Assembly (NCBI GenBank): GCA_045105235.1 | Contig: JBGCDH010000016.1 | Location: 1-64,000 of the forward strand | Length of the DNA: 64,000 nt | Direction: 5' to 3' | DNA from: GCA-2684655 sp045105235 | Lineage (GTDB): Bacteria > Planctomycetota > UBA1135 > UBA2386 | Part shown: positions 26,438-35,626 of the stretch, in pieces | Numbering within the stretch: position 1 is the first letter of the stretch | How the letters are laid out: each line of letters starts with the position of its first letter | Notes under the pieces: model-generated | Databases searched by the model: none | What the model saw: the letters and a program-made list of their open reading frames with translations, nothing else | Told to the model about the DNA's origin: nothing | Program-made: the position numbers and the translations under genes

Positions 26438-26959
26438 ATGACCCAGCCCAAGAAGATGCTCGCGACGTTTGACGTCAACGGCGAGCCGCAGGAGGTCGCG
26501 TTTGCTCCTCACAAGACGCTGCTCGAGGTGCTCCGCGAGGAGATGACGCTGACCGGCACCAAGCACGGTTGCGAACTCGGCGAGTGCGGCACCTGCACGG
26601 TGCAAATCGACGGCCAGCCGGTGCTCAGCTGCCTGGTGCTAGCCGTCGACGCCGTTGGCCACGAAGTTCGAACGGTCGAAGGCCTTGCCTGCGGCAGCGA
26701 CCTGGCGCCGCTGCAGGACTGCATGGCCGACCTCGGAGCCGCGCAGTGCGGCTACTGCACGCCGGGCATCTTGATGGCTGCGGATCAGCTGCTGAAGGAC
26801 AACCAGAGTCCGACGCGCGATGAGATCAAGGAAGCGCTCGCCGGCAACCTGTGCCGCTGCACCGGCTACCTGAAGATCTTTGAAGCCGTCGAACTCGCCG
26901 CTGCGCGCATGCGCGGCGAAGACGCTCAGCCGAGCAAGGAGTCGATCTATGGTGCTTGA
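26438..26959 (+). CDS. Molybdenum hydroxylase, [2Fe-2S] small subunit (4-hydroxybenzoyl-CoA reductase gamma type)
   Basis: This 173-residue electron-transfer subunit belongs to the xanthine dehydrogenase family. The plant-type 2Fe-2S cluster is bound by Cys in KHGCELGECGTCTVQIDGQP and a following CLVLA. The second cluster is bound by QCGYCTPGILMAADQLL and NLCRCTGYLKIFEAV. The MTQPKKML start was taken at 26438. The stop overlaps the large-subunit start by 11 bases. Order small-large-medium differs from some relatives, but all three subunits of the complex are present. Proteins of this size serve HcrC, CoxS and similar enzymes. Confidence 0.9.
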   Translation: MTQPKKMLATFDVNGEPQEVAFAPHKTLLEVLREEMTLTGTKHGCELGECGTCTVQIDGQPVLSCLVLAVDAVGHEVRTVEGLACGSDLAPLQDCMADLGAAQCGYCTPGILMAADQLLKDNQSPTRDEIKEALAGNLCRCTGYLKIFEAVELAAARMRGEDAQPSKESIYGA

Positions 26960-29513
26960 TGATCCCAAGGGGCGCGCTGGCGAAGCTGGCGGCGGCACCG
27001 ATGCGCAGGCGCGCGAAGACGCGCCCTGGCAGCACGACAAAAAGACCGATGAGCTCGAGCACATTGGCAAGCCGATCCGCAAGGTCGACGCGCGCAGCAA
27101 GGTCTCGGGCCTGACGCAGTTCGCCGATGACCTGACCATGCCGCGCATGGTGCACATGAAGCTGCTGCGCAGCACGATGGCCCACGCGGAGCTGGTTTCG
27201 ATCGACGCCACGAGAGCTGAAGAGATGCCCGGCGTGGTGGGCGTGTTGACGGGCAAAGACATGCCGACGCCGTTCGGGATCCTGCCGGTCAGCCAGGACG
27301 AGCATGCGCTGTGCCCCGACAAGGTTCGCTTTGTCGGCGACCCGATTGTGGCGATCGCTGCGACCGAAGAGGAGATCGCCTGGGATGCGTGCCGACTCGT
27401 CGACGTCGAATACCGCGAGCTGCAGACCGTCGGCGGCGTGCACGAAGCCGCCAAGACCGACGAGCCACGCCTGCACGACTACGGCGTGCGCGGCAACATC
27501 CACCGACTCGAGAACCTTGAGTTTGGCGACCTGAAGGACGGTTTCGAGCGCGCCGACCACGTGCGCGAAGACACGTTCTGGTTTGAGGGCAATACGCACC
27601 TGCCGATGGAGCAGCATGCGACCCTCGCGCACTTCGACAAGGACGGCAAGCTGACCGTCTGGTCGTCGACGCAGACTCCGCACTACCTGCACCGAGCCCT
27701 GGCGCGCGTCTTGGCGCCGCTGCCGGCGCACAAGATCCGCGTCATCGCCTGCCCGAACGGCGGTGGTTTCGGCGGCAAGTCGGATCCGTTCAACCACGAG
27801 ATCTGCGCGGCGAAGATGTCGATGAAGACCGGCCGCCCGGTCAAGGTCGCTCTGACGCGCGAAGAGGTGTTTTGGTGCCACCGCGGCCGTCACCCGGTGC
27901 TGATGCGCAGCAAGATCGGCGTCACCAAGACCGGGCGCATCACCGCGCTCGACTTCGAAAGCTACCTCGACGGCGGCGCCTACGGCAGCTACGGCACGGC
28001 GAGCACGTTTTATACCGGTGCGCTGCAGACCGTGACCTACCCGGTTGAGAACTACCACTTCCGCGGTGCGCGGTTCTTCACCAACAAGGCTCCGTGCGGT
28101 CCGAAGCGTGGCCACGGCACGCCGCAGCCACGTTTCGCCCTTGAGGTGCAGCTCGACAAGATCGCGTGCGACCTCAAGCTGGATCCGGCGCAGCTTCGTC
28201 TCGACAACCTGGCACCGCGTGATTCGCTGACCGCGAACTTCTTGCGCATTGGCTCGATGGGGCTTGGCGCCTGCATCGAAAAGGTGGTCGAAGGCTCCGG
28301 CTGGAAGGAGCGTCGCGGCAAGCAGGAAGTCACCGAAGACGGCTGGGTGCGCGGCCTCGGCCTCGCCTGTGCGAGCTACCTGTCGGGTGCTGGACTGCCG
28401 ATCTATTGGAACGGCATGCCGCACTCCGGCGTGCAGGTGCAGCTCGATCGATCGGGGCTGGTGACCGCGTTCTGCGGCAGCACCGACATCGGTCAGGGCA
28501 GCGACAGCGTGCTCGGCTGGATTATCGGCGAAGTGCTCGGCATCGATCCGCTCGGCATCAAGGTCGTGACGTCCGACACCGACCTGACGCCCGTCGACCT
28601 TGGCAGCTACAGCTCGCGCGTGACGGTCATGACCGGCAACGCCGCGATGCAGGCAGCCGAGCGCGCGCGCGACATCCTGGCAAAGGGCGTCGCCGCCAAA
28701 CTCGAGATCCCGGCCGGACGGCTGGTGTTCCACGGCGGCCGCGTGTTCGACTCCGAAAACCCGGAGACGGGGATGACGTTCCAGGAAGCCATCTGCGCGA
28801 CCGAAGCAAAGTTCGGCACGATTGGCACCGTGGGCAGCTACAGCCCGCCAAAGTCGCCGGCGCGCTTCCGCGGCGGTGGTGTTGGCCCGAGCCCGAGCTA
28901 CAGCTACTCGGCGGCCGTCGTCGAGGTCGAAGTCGATCCGGAGACCGGCATCTACCGCGTGCCCAAGGTCTGGATGGCGCACGACATTGGTCGCGCACTC
29001 AACGCTGCAGTCGCCATGGGCCAGATCGAAGGCTCGATCTACATGGGACTTGGCGAGGCGATGATGGAGGAGATGGCCTACCGCGATCGCTCGCACAAGG
29101 GCAAGCGCGTGTTCCTGCACAAGATCCCGTCGATGCTCGAATACAAGAGCCCGAGCGCGCTCGAGATGCCGGACTGCACGACCTACGTCATCGAAGATCC
29201 GGACAAGAACGGTCCCTTTGGCGCCAAGGAAGTTGGCCAGGGGCCGCTGCTGCCGATGATGCCTGCTGTCGCCAACGCGGTCTTTGATGCGGTCGGCGTG
29301 CGCGTCGACGAGAACCCCGTCAGCTTTGAGAAGGTGTTCGCCGCGCTGCAGGACAAGAGCGAAGGCAAGGACGCTCGCTACGGCCCCGCCAACGACGAGA
29401 CCGGCGTGCCGGACGTCGACTTTGGCGATTCGCTCAACATCAAGACGCCGTGGCAGGGGGGCGACGGAACCGCGTCGAACGACCCGCACCGCACCAAGAA
29501 GGCCAAGAAGTAG
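26949..29513 (+). CDS. Molybdenum hydroxylase, molybdopterin-binding large subunit (4-hydroxybenzoyl-CoA reductase alpha type)
   Basis: The 854-residue catalytic subunit opens with a charged 40-residue leader, then IGKPIRKVDARSKVSGLTQF, typical of the family. Molybdopterin-contacting motifs include CPNGGGFGGKSDPFNHEICA, GPKRGHGTPQPRFALEVQLD and CGSTDIGQGSDSVLGWIIGE. A late FGAKEVGQGPLLPMMPAVAN contains the active-site Glu. The place where relatives have MRGFG reads KRGHG here. Homology is to the CoA-thioester-reducing branch, but the substrate cannot be read from sequence. The ATG at 26949 lies inside the end of the small-subunit gene, indicating coupled translation. A Lys-rich tail ends the protein. 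Confidence 0.88.
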   Translation: MVLDDPKGRAGEAGGGTDAQAREDAPWQHDKKTDELEHIGKPIRKVDARSKVSGLTQFADDLTMPRMVHMKLLRSTMAHAELVSIDATRAEEMPGVVGVLTGKDMPTPFGILPVSQDEHALCPDKVRFVGDPIVAIAATEEEIAWDACRLVDVEYRELQTVGGVHEAAKTDEPRLHDYGVRGNIHRLENLEFGDLKDGFERADHVREDTFWFEGNTHLPMEQHATLAHFDKDGKLTVWSSTQTPHYLHRALARVLAPLPAHKIRVIACPNGGGFGGKSDPFNHEICAAKMSMKTGRPVKVALTREEVFWCHRGRHPVLMRSKIGVTKTGRITALDFESYLDGGAYGSYGTASTFYTGALQTVTYPVENYHFRGARFFTNKAPCGPKRGHGTPQPRFALEVQLDKIACDLKLDPAQLRLDNLAPRDSLTANFLRIGSMGLGACIEKVVEGSGWKERRGKQEVTEDGWVRGLGLACASYLSGAGLPIYWNGMPHSGVQVQLDRSGLVTAFCGSTDIGQGSDSVLGWIIGEVLGIDPLGIKVVTSDTDLTPVDLGSYSSRVTVMTGNAAMQAAERARDILAKGVAAKLEIPAGRLVFHGGRVFDSENPETGMTFQEAICATEAKFGTIGTVGSYSPPKSPARFRGGGVGPSPSYSYSAAVVEVEVDPETGIYRVPKVWMAHDIGRALNAAVAMGQIEGSIYMGLGEAMMEEMAYRDRSHKGKRVFLHKIPSMLEYKSPSALEMPDCTTYVIEDPDKNGPFGAKEVGQGPLLPMMPAVANAVFDAVGVRVDENPVSFEKVFAALQDKSEGKDARYGPANDETGVPDVDFGDSLNIKTPWQGGDGTASNDPHRTKKAKK

Positions 29514-29525
29514 GAGAACCCGAAG

Positions 29526-30527
29526 ATGCTTCGTCTACCCACGTTCGCCTACCACACGCCAAAGACCGCGACCGAAGCCGTTCGCCTCCAGCAGGAGCAC
29601 GGCCCGGCCGCGATGTATGTCGCCGGTGGCACGGACCTCTATCCCAACATGAAGCGCCGGCACCAAACGCCGGAGCAGGTGATCTCGCTGCGCGACGTCG
29701 AAGAGCTGCACTCGATGGAAGTGCTGACCGATGGCCGCCTGCAGATCGGCGCGATGGTCAAGCTGTCGACGCTTGAGCACTACCCGCACCTGATGGCGCA
29801 CTACCCAGCGCTGCAGCACGCGATCCGCGAGATCTCGACGCCGCTGCTGCGCAACATGGGCACGATCGGCGGCAACCTGCTGCTGGACACGCGCTGCACC
29901 TACTACGACCAGTCGCACGAGTGGCGCGAGTCGATCGACTTCTGCATGAAGTCGAAGAAGGAAGCGATCTGCTGGGTTGCTCCCGGCAGCCCGCGCTGCT
30001 GGGCGGTGCAGTCCAGCGATTCGGTTCCCGTCGTTTGCGCCATGGAAGCGGAGGTCGAGTTGGCCTCCGCCGACGGCACGCGCACGCTGGCCGCCGACGA
30101 TCTCTACCAGGACGACGGCATCCAGTACCTGACCAAAAAGCCCGAAGAGCTGCTGACCAAGATCACGTTGCCGGCACCGGGCAGCGGTGCGGCCGGCGGT
30201 TGGAAGTCGAGCTACCTGAAGCTGCGGCGCCGCGACACATACGACTTCCCGGTCTTGGGCGTTGGCGCGTGCCTGTGGTTTGCCGAAGACGGCACCATCG
30301 AAAAAGCCAACCTGCGCCTCGGCGGCGCCGGCTCCTACGCGATGCCGGCAACAAAGAGCGAAGAGCTGCTGGTCGGCAACAAGCTCACCGACGAGCTGAT
30401 CGCCGAAGCCGGCAACGCCGCGCTCAAGCCTGCCCGCACGATGGACAACACCGACCTCGACGTCTACTGGCGCCGCAAAGTCGCCCCGATCTACGTCGCC
30501 CGCGCGCTGAAGGCCTGTCGGAAGTAG
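29526..30527 (+). CDS. Molybdenum hydroxylase, FAD subunit with extra [4Fe-4S] insertion (4-hydroxybenzoyl-CoA reductase beta type)
   Basis: This 333-residue medium subunit has the FAD motifs YVAGGTDLYPNMKRR near residue 35 and LRNMGTIGGNLLLDTRC near 110. An insertion of about 40 residues then carries four Cys: RCTYYDQSHEW, FCMKSK, ICWVAPG and RCWAVQSSDS. That pattern is the hallmark of the 4-hydroxybenzoyl-CoA reductase beta subunit, where it binds an additional 4Fe-4S cluster, and most xanthine dehydrogenase relatives lack it. The start ATG at 29526 follows AGGAGAACCCGAAG, a good ribosome site, 12 bases after the large-subunit stop. The electron path is therefore reversed or low-potential in the best-studied relatives. 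Confidence 0.88.
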   Translation: MLRLPTFAYHTPKTATEAVRLQQEHGPAAMYVAGGTDLYPNMKRRHQTPEQVISLRDVEELHSMEVLTDGRLQIGAMVKLSTLEHYPHLMAHYPALQHAIREISTPLLRNMGTIGGNLLLDTRCTYYDQSHEWRESIDFCMKSKKEAICWVAPGSPRCWAVQSSDSVPVVCAMEAEVELASADGTRTLAADDLYQDDGIQYLTKKPEELLTKITLPAPGSGAAGGWKSSYLKLRRRDTYDFPVLGVGACLWFAEDGTIEKANLRLGGAGSYAMPATKSEELLVGNKLTDELIAEAGNAALKPARTMDNTDLDVYWRRKVAPIYVARALKACRK

Positions 30528-30542
30528 GGCCGTGCGCGGCTG

Positions 30543-31142
30543 CTACCCTAGCCGCGTGCGCAGATGGCCGTCGACGAGGTAGTTGGCGGGGTCGAAGCGA
30601 GAGCCTTCCCCGTTCCATTTGAGGTCGCCCTGATGCAGGTGGGCGGTGCCGCGCTTGCGGTCCTCGAACAGTAGGCGCAGGGCAAAGATGCCGGCCGGGA
30701 AGGCCATCTCGCTCCACGGCACCTCGTGCTCATGGAATAGCTGGCACTCGAGGCTCTCTTCGCCCGCGGCGAACGCGCCGCCGGCTAGCTGCGCGCGATA
30801 CGTCATGTGCAGTTGGCCGATGTGCGTCAGCTCCAGGTGGCTGTGCGGCGACTGGATCGCGACCTTGGCGCAGGCTTCCTCCCAGGTTTCGCGCGCAGCG
30901 CCCTGGGCCATGGTTTCGCCCAGCTCCAGGAATCCGGCCGGAATGGTCCACTTGCCGTGGGCGGGCTCGATGGCGCGACGACACAGCAGCACCTGGTCGC
31001 CGTGTTCGACCACGCAGCCGACGACCACGAGCGGGTTCTGGTAGTGCACGTGTTCGCAAACCGTGCAGACCTTGCGCTTGCGGTCTTCACCCTTGGGGAC
31101 TCGCTCGGCGAGCAGCCCGCCGCATTGGTTGCAGTGCTTCAT
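30543..31142 (-). CDS. NUDIX hydrolase with N-terminal zinc ribbon
   Basis: The 199-residue protein starts with a four-Cys ribbon (MKHCNQCGGLL, then KVCTVCEHVHYQNP), as in NudC-like pyrophosphohydrolases. The NUDIX box is GFLELGETMAQGAARETWEE at about residues 70-89, complete with the metal-binding REtxEE core. Typical substrates of this layout are NADH, ADP-ribose or capped RNA. It lacks the longer N-terminal domain of true NudC, so the substrate is open. It ends 15 bases past the FAD-subunit gene (convergent) and is followed upstream by the trehalose gene at a 5-bp spacing. Confidence 0.85.
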   Translation of the reverse strand: MKHCNQCGGLLAERVPKGEDRKRKVCTVCEHVHYQNPLVVVGCVVEHGDQVLLCRRAIEPAHGKWTIPAGFLELGETMAQGAARETWEEACAKVAIQSPHSHLELTHIGQLHMTYRAQLAGGAFAAGEESLECQLFHEHEVPWSEMAFPAGIFALRLLFEDRKRGTAHLHQGDLKWNGEGSRFDPANYLVDGHLRTRLG

Positions 31143-31147
31143 CGGGG

Positions 31148-33346
31148 CTACCTCTTGATGCTCTGGCGCTCGAGAAGCGCTCGCAGCATCGCGTGGGTCT
31201 CGCTGCAGTCCGTGATGCGGAAGCGCGCGCTCGTTTTCTCGGTGCCGACTTTGACGGTGATGGCGTCGCCTGGAGCTGCGCCGAACATGTCTTCGTCAGT
31301 GCGGTCGTCGCCGAATGCGATCGCGGTAGAGCCGCTGCGTCCCGCTGCTAGCACTCGCTGGATGACGTTGCCCTTGTCGACGCCGATTGGGCGGACTTCG
31401 AGCACCTTGTTGCCCGAGATGACCGCGGCGCCAAAGGCCCCGAGCATCTCGGTGAGGTGCACGCGCATCTCCTTGACGACGGCGTTGACGAAGTCTGGAT
31501 CGACCTGACGGTAGTGGAACGCAACCGACTGGGTCTTGGTTTCGACAATCGAGCCGGGGACCTGGGCTGCGAATCGCTGCATCAGGCTGAGAACGCGTGG
31601 CTGCCAGCGGCCGCTGCCGGTCGGAGCCGTCGTCCACGTTCTGGCGGATGCGTCGCGGGAGGTGAGTCCGTGCTCGCCGTGTAGGCCGATAGGCAGCTGG
31701 CCAAAGTGCTCCTCGAGGAACTCGCGCGGGCGACCGCTGACGATGTGGAGCTCGATCTGCTCGTCGGCGGCGAGCTCTTCAAGTGTCGCCATCAAGCGCT
31801 CGTCGGGGACCGCCAACTCTGGCCGGGGCTGAAAGCCGACCAGCGTGCCGTCGTAGTCGAGAAACAGCGTGATCGGGCCGCCGTCGCGAGCCGCCGCAAG
31901 CGCTTCTTGGAGCGCTGCGGCATCGCCTACTTCTGCGGCGTGATCTGAGCTTGCGACCAGTTCCGTGAGAAACGTGTCGACCCAGTCGTGCACGTCGCTT
32001 TGGGCGACGGCGGCTCGCATCGCGCGCATACGACGCTGGCGCTCCTCGCGCGGTAGCGCCAGGGCGGCCGCGATGACCTCGGCGGTGCCCTGCAGGTCGT
32101 ACGGCGACATCTTCAGTGCCTCGGGCAGCTCGGCGGCGACGCCCGCAAACTCACTCAGCACGAGCACCCCGTCTTCGTCGCGGCGCGCTGCGACAAACTC
32201 CTTCGCGACGAGGTTGAGTCCGTCGCGCAGGGGCGTCACCAGCATGACGTCTGCGGCTTGGTAGAGAGCGGTGACGTCCTGCGCATCCTGGCCGGAATTG
32301 ACGTAGCGAATCGGCGTGTAGTCGGGGGCGCCAAAGCGGCCGTTGATGCGGCCGACAAGCTCGTCGACGGCTCGCTTGTGGCTTTTGTATTCGAGCACGT
32401 TGTTGCGTGACGTCACGGCCACCTGCACGAGCTGGACGCGTGGCCCTTCATTGCCGCGCATTTCAAGCAGGCGCTCAAAGGCCAGCATGCGGCGCGGCAG
32501 GCCCTTGGTGTAGTCAAGCCGGTCGATGCCCAGCACGATCCGGGCGCGGCCGCTCTGCATGCGCAGGCTGTCGGCGACCTGCTGAACCTCGGGATCGTCG
32601 GCGAGCGCGTCGAACGTCTTGACGTCGATCCCCATCGGCATCGCAACCAGCCGCGCCGAGCGGTGCCCGAGTTCGACGCGGTCGATGGCGACTTCGTGGC
32701 CCAGCGTGCGCAGCAGCGACGACGAGAAATGGCGCAGGTAGCTGAGCGTATGGAAGCCGATCAGGTCCGCGCCGAGCAGGCCGCGCAGCAGTTCGGCGCG
32801 CCAGGGCAGCACGCGGAAGACTTCGGACGACGGAAACGGGATGTGCAGGAAAAAACCGATGCGCGCATTGGGTAGCCGCTCGCGCAGCATCTGCGGCAGC
32901 AGCATCAGGTGGAAGTCGTGCACCCAAATGGTATCGCCGTCGCGATACTCGCTCGCGACTTCGTCGGCGAAGCGCTCGTTGATTGCGCGGTAGGTCGCCC
33001 AGTCCGGAGCCTCGTACGGAAAGCGCTCGATCAGGTAGTGAAACGTCGGCCACAGAACGCCGTTGCTGATCTGGTTGTAGTAGCCGTCGAGCTCGGTCTT
33101 GCTCAATTCGATCGGCACGAAGCGCTGCTCTCGCAGCATTTCGAGCGCGAGTTTTTTCTGAGGTGCCCGCATGCCGTTCATGGCACCCGCCCAGCCAAAC
33201 CAAAGGCCTTCGCCGCTCTCGTGTGGCCCGCGCAGGCCCGTGGCGAGGCCGCCGGCATTGTGTTCGATCGTGGGGCCGTCGGGCGTCATGCTGACGGCGA
33301 GCGGCAGTCGGTTGGCGACGATCAGGAGCCTGCCGTTGGTTTGCAC
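31148..33346 (-). CDS. otsA-otsB: Trehalose-6-phosphate synthase/phosphatase fusion (OtsA-OtsB)
   Basis: The 732-residue protein makes trehalose from UDP-glucose and glucose-6-phosphate in one chain. The GT20 synthase half (about 1-470) holds LLIVANRLPLAVSMTPDGPT, GGLATGLRGP, WVHDFHLMLLPQMLRERL, VLGIDRLDYTKGLPRRMLAF and LRDGLNLVAKEFVAARRD. The HAD phosphatase half (about 490-732) starts ITLFLDYDGTLVGFQPRPEL and includes VSGRPREFLEE and FGDDRTDEDMF. The GTG at 33346 (before QTNGRLLIVANRLPL) is the likely start, because the open frame upstream lacks similarity. Such fusions are common in some bacteria and in eukaryotes. Trehalose here fits osmotic or desiccation tolerance. Confidence 0.92.
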   Translation of the reverse strand: MQTNGRLLIVANRLPLAVSMTPDGPTIEHNAGGLATGLRGPHESGEGLWFGWAGAMNGMRAPQKKLALEMLREQRFVPIELSKTELDGYYNQISNGVLWPTFHYLIERFPYEAPDWATYRAINERFADEVASEYRDGDTIWVHDFHLMLLPQMLRERLPNARIGFFLHIPFPSSEVFRVLPWRAELLRGLLGADLIGFHTLSYLRHFSSSLLRTLGHEVAIDRVELGHRSARLVAMPMGIDVKTFDALADDPEVQQVADSLRMQSGRARIVLGIDRLDYTKGLPRRMLAFERLLEMRGNEGPRVQLVQVAVTSRNNVLEYKSHKRAVDELVGRINGRFGAPDYTPIRYVNSGQDAQDVTALYQAADVMLVTPLRDGLNLVAKEFVAARRDEDGVLVLSEFAGVAAELPEALKMSPYDLQGTAEVIAAALALPREERQRRMRAMRAAVAQSDVHDWVDTFLTELVASSDHAAEVGDAAALQEALAAARDGGPITLFLDYDGTLVGFQPRPELAVPDERLMATLEELAADEQIELHIVSGRPREFLEEHFGQLPIGLHGEHGLTSRDASARTWTTAPTGSGRWQPRVLSLMQRFAAQVPGSIVETKTQSVAFHYRQVDPDFVNAVVKEMRVHLTEMLGAFGAAVISGNKVLEVRPIGVDKGNVIQRVLAAGRSGSTAIAFGDDRTDEDMFGAAPGDAITVKVGTEKTSARFRITDCSETHAMLRALLERQSIKR

Positions 33347-33457
33347 GTTGGCACCATAGCCGGATGGGGCTCGCGAACCCATGCGGGACGCCGCCGAGCT
33401 TTGCTGCGGCGGAGGCGCACGCGTGCAACAGCGAAGCGAAGACGACATCATGATCGC

Positions 33458-34249
33458 ATGACGCGAACGCCACGCACTGCTAGCTCGAGCCGCAATCCTG
33501 CCGTGCAGCGTTTTCGCGACGCTGCGAGCGGCAGGCTCGGAGACCAGATGGTTGCCGAAGGGGTTCGCCTGGTTCGAGAGGCTGTCGGTGCCGGCCTGCG
33601 CGTGCTCGAGGCGGCTGTCTCTCCCAAGCTCCAGGACGATGAGCTCTACAACCAGCTCGCCAAGCACGCGGAGTCGGTGCTGGAGTGTTCGGATTCGCTG
33701 CTGGCGCGTTTGAGTGCGCTCGACACGCCCCAGGGCGTTGCCGTTCGCCTTCAGCGGCCGGAGCGGGAAGACGCGGATTTGCTGCAGGACGAGCTGGTAC
33801 CGTTGGTGGTGGTCGCCGCGGGCCTGCGCGACCCCGGCAATCTCGGTGCCGTTCTGCGCACGGCAGAGGCCGCCGGCGCGACGGGCTGCCTGACGATTCG
33901 CGGCGGCGCCGACCCGTTCCGTGACAAGGCCGTGCGCGGCTCGATGGGCTCGGTGTTTCGGCTGCCGATTCGGCACGGCATGACGGAGGCAGAGACGATC
34001 GAGTTTGCCCGGCACCACCGCCTGCAAATCGTCGTAGCCGATGGGTCTGGCGAGACGCGCCACACGGCCGCGAACCTGCGCAAGCCGACGTTGCTGGTCG
34101 TCGGCGCGGAGGCTGCCGGCGTCGGAGAAATCTATCGTCAGGCGGCGGATCAGCACGTCTATGTGCCGCTGCGTGCGCCGGTCGAAAGCCTCAACGTAGC
34201 GGTCGCCGCCGGCGTGCTGTTGTTTGAAGCGCAGCGTCAACGCGGCTAG
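33458..34249 (+). CDS. SpoU-family RNA 2'-O-methyltransferase
   Basis: This 263-residue enzyme is of the TrmH/RlmB type. Its N-terminal part (about 1-110) is the small substrate-recognition domain, beginning NPAVQRFRDAASGRLGDQMV. The SPOUT knot shows motif 1, LRDPGNLGAVLRTAEAAGAT, motif 2, LLVVGAEAAGVGEIYRQAAD, and motif 3, PLRAPVESLNVAVAAGVLLF. The ATG at 33458 was chosen because the region upstream overlaps the divergent otsA-otsB start. It is followed by rarA after 15 bases. The methylated RNA cannot be named from sequence. Confidence 0.88.
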   Translation: MTRTPRTASSSRNPAVQRFRDAASGRLGDQMVAEGVRLVREAVGAGLRVLEAAVSPKLQDDELYNQLAKHAESVLECSDSLLARLSALDTPQGVAVRLQRPEREDADLLQDELVPLVVVAAGLRDPGNLGAVLRTAEAAGATGCLTIRGGADPFRDKAVRGSMGSVFRLPIRHGMTEAETIEFARHHRLQIVVADGSGETRHTAANLRKPTLLVVGAEAAGVGEIYRQAADQHVYVPLRAPVESLNVAVAAGVLLFEAQRQRG

Positions 34250-34264
34250 CAGTAGGAGGACGTG

Positions 34265-35626
34265 ATGACGTTGTTTGGCGATCTAAGCGAGGAGAATGGT
34301 GATTCGAAGCGCGGCAAAGGGCCGCCGCCGCCGTTGGCGGAGCGCATGCGGCCGGCGACGCTCGACGAATACCTCGGCCAGGATGAGCTGCTTGGCGAAG
34401 GCCGCGCACTGCGTGCTGCGATTGAGCAGGGGGTCGCGGGCTCGCTGGTGCTGTTCGGGCCGCCCGGAGTCGGCAAGACCACGCTGGCGCTGCTGATCGC
34501 CAAGCACGCGAGTCTGCATTTTCAGCCGTTTTCGGCGGTCTTGTCGGGAGTCGCTCAGGTTCGCGAGGCCGTGGCCGAAGCGGCGCGCCGACGGCGTCAG
34601 GATGGTGTGGGCACGCTGCTGTTTGTGGACGAGATCCACCGCTTCAACAAGGCGCAGCAGGACGCCTTTCTGCCGCACGTGGAGCGCGGCGACATCGTTC
34701 TTGTTGGCGCGACCACCGAGAATCCTTCGTATGCCATCAATGGCGCGCTGCTGTCTCGATGCCGCGTCGTCTCGCTCCAGCCGTTGGGGCAGGAGCAGCT
34801 CGCCGGCCTCGTGCGGCAGGCCTTGTCAGACCAAGACCGGGGGCTTGGCGTGCGTGGGCTGACGATCACCGATGCGGCCGTGCGGCGCCTTGCTGGTCTT
34901 GCCGGTGGCGATGCGCGCCGTTCGCTGGTCTGCATAGAAGCATGCGCGGCGACTTGCGTGGACGGCGATGAGATCGACGAGTCGATGATCGTCGAGGCGT
35001 TTCAGCACCGCGTTCTGCAGCACGACAAGTCCGGCGACCTTCACTACGACCTGCTTTCGGCTCTGCACAAGAGCCTGCGCAACTCGGACGTGCAGGCAGC
35101 GGTCTACTGGTTGGCGCGCGCGCTGGAAGCCGGGGCCGACCCACAGCACGCGGCCAGGCGTCTCGTGGCGGTTGCGGCAGAAGACGTTGGTTTGGCCGAT
35201 CCGATGGCGCTGCAGGTTGCGATGGCCGCGGTGCAGGCTCTGCAGTTTTTGGGGCTGCCGGAGGGACGGCTGCCGCTGACGGAAGCGGTTGTGTATCTCG
35301 CGGCCGCTCCGAAGAGCAATGCTGCCTATCGTGCGATTGGCGAAGCCCTCCGTGTCGCTCGCAGCGATGCGCAGCATCCGGTGCCGCTGCATCTTCGCAA
35401 TGCCAGCAACGCATACGCCAAGCAGGAGGGGCACGGTGATGGCTACGTGTATGCGCACGATACCGATGCGGGGGTCGCGCCAATGTCGTGTTTGCCAGAT
35501 GAGTTGAAGGCGCAGCGCTTCTACCGCCCGGGCGATCGCGGCTTCGAGCAGCGCATCGCGGAGCGCATGAAGGAAAATGATCGGTTGCGCGGCGGCGGCA
35601 GCGGCGGCGGCGGCGGCCGGCCGTGA
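34265..35626 (+). CDS. rarA: Replication-associated recombination protein A (MgsA/RarA clamp-loader-like ATPase)
   Basis: The 453-residue AAA+ ATPase acts at stalled replication forks. It has a Walker A FGPPGVGKTTLALLIAKHAS near residue 65, Walker B LLFVDEIHRFNKAQQDAFLP near 120, sensor 1 LVGATTENPSYAINGALLSR, and the RarA C-terminal domain with SALHKSLRNSDVQAAVYWLA and PDELKAQRFYRPGDRGFEQR. AGGAGG before GTGATG supports the ATG at 34265 over the GTG at 34262. A Gly-rich tail ends the protein. Its stop overlaps the next gene by four bases (GTGA). Confidence 0.93.
   Translation: MTLFGDLSEENGDSKRGKGPPPPLAERMRPATLDEYLGQDELLGEGRALRAAIEQGVAGSLVLFGPPGVGKTTLALLIAKHASLHFQPFSAVLSGVAQVREAVAEAARRRRQDGVGTLLFVDEIHRFNKAQQDAFLPHVERGDIVLVGATTENPSYAINGALLSRCRVVSLQPLGQEQLAGLVRQALSDQDRGLGVRGLTITDAAVRRLAGLAGGDARRSLVCIEACAATCVDGDEIDESMIVEAFQHRVLQHDKSGDLHYDLLSALHKSLRNSDVQAAVYWLARALEAGADPQHAARRLVAVAAEDVGLADPMALQVAMAAVQALQFLGLPEGRLPLTEAVVYLAAAPKSNAAYRAIGEALRVARSDAQHPVPLHLRNASNAYAKQEGHGDGYVYAHDTDAGVAPMSCLPDELKAQRFYRPGDRGFEQRIAERMKENDRLRGGGSGGGGGRP

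Noticed and set aside
26826..29489. Long open frame of 887 codons on the minus strand opposite the molybdenum hydroxylase large subunit
   Set aside because: Mirror frame of a strongly supported gene; His/Arg/Asp-rich translation without domains.
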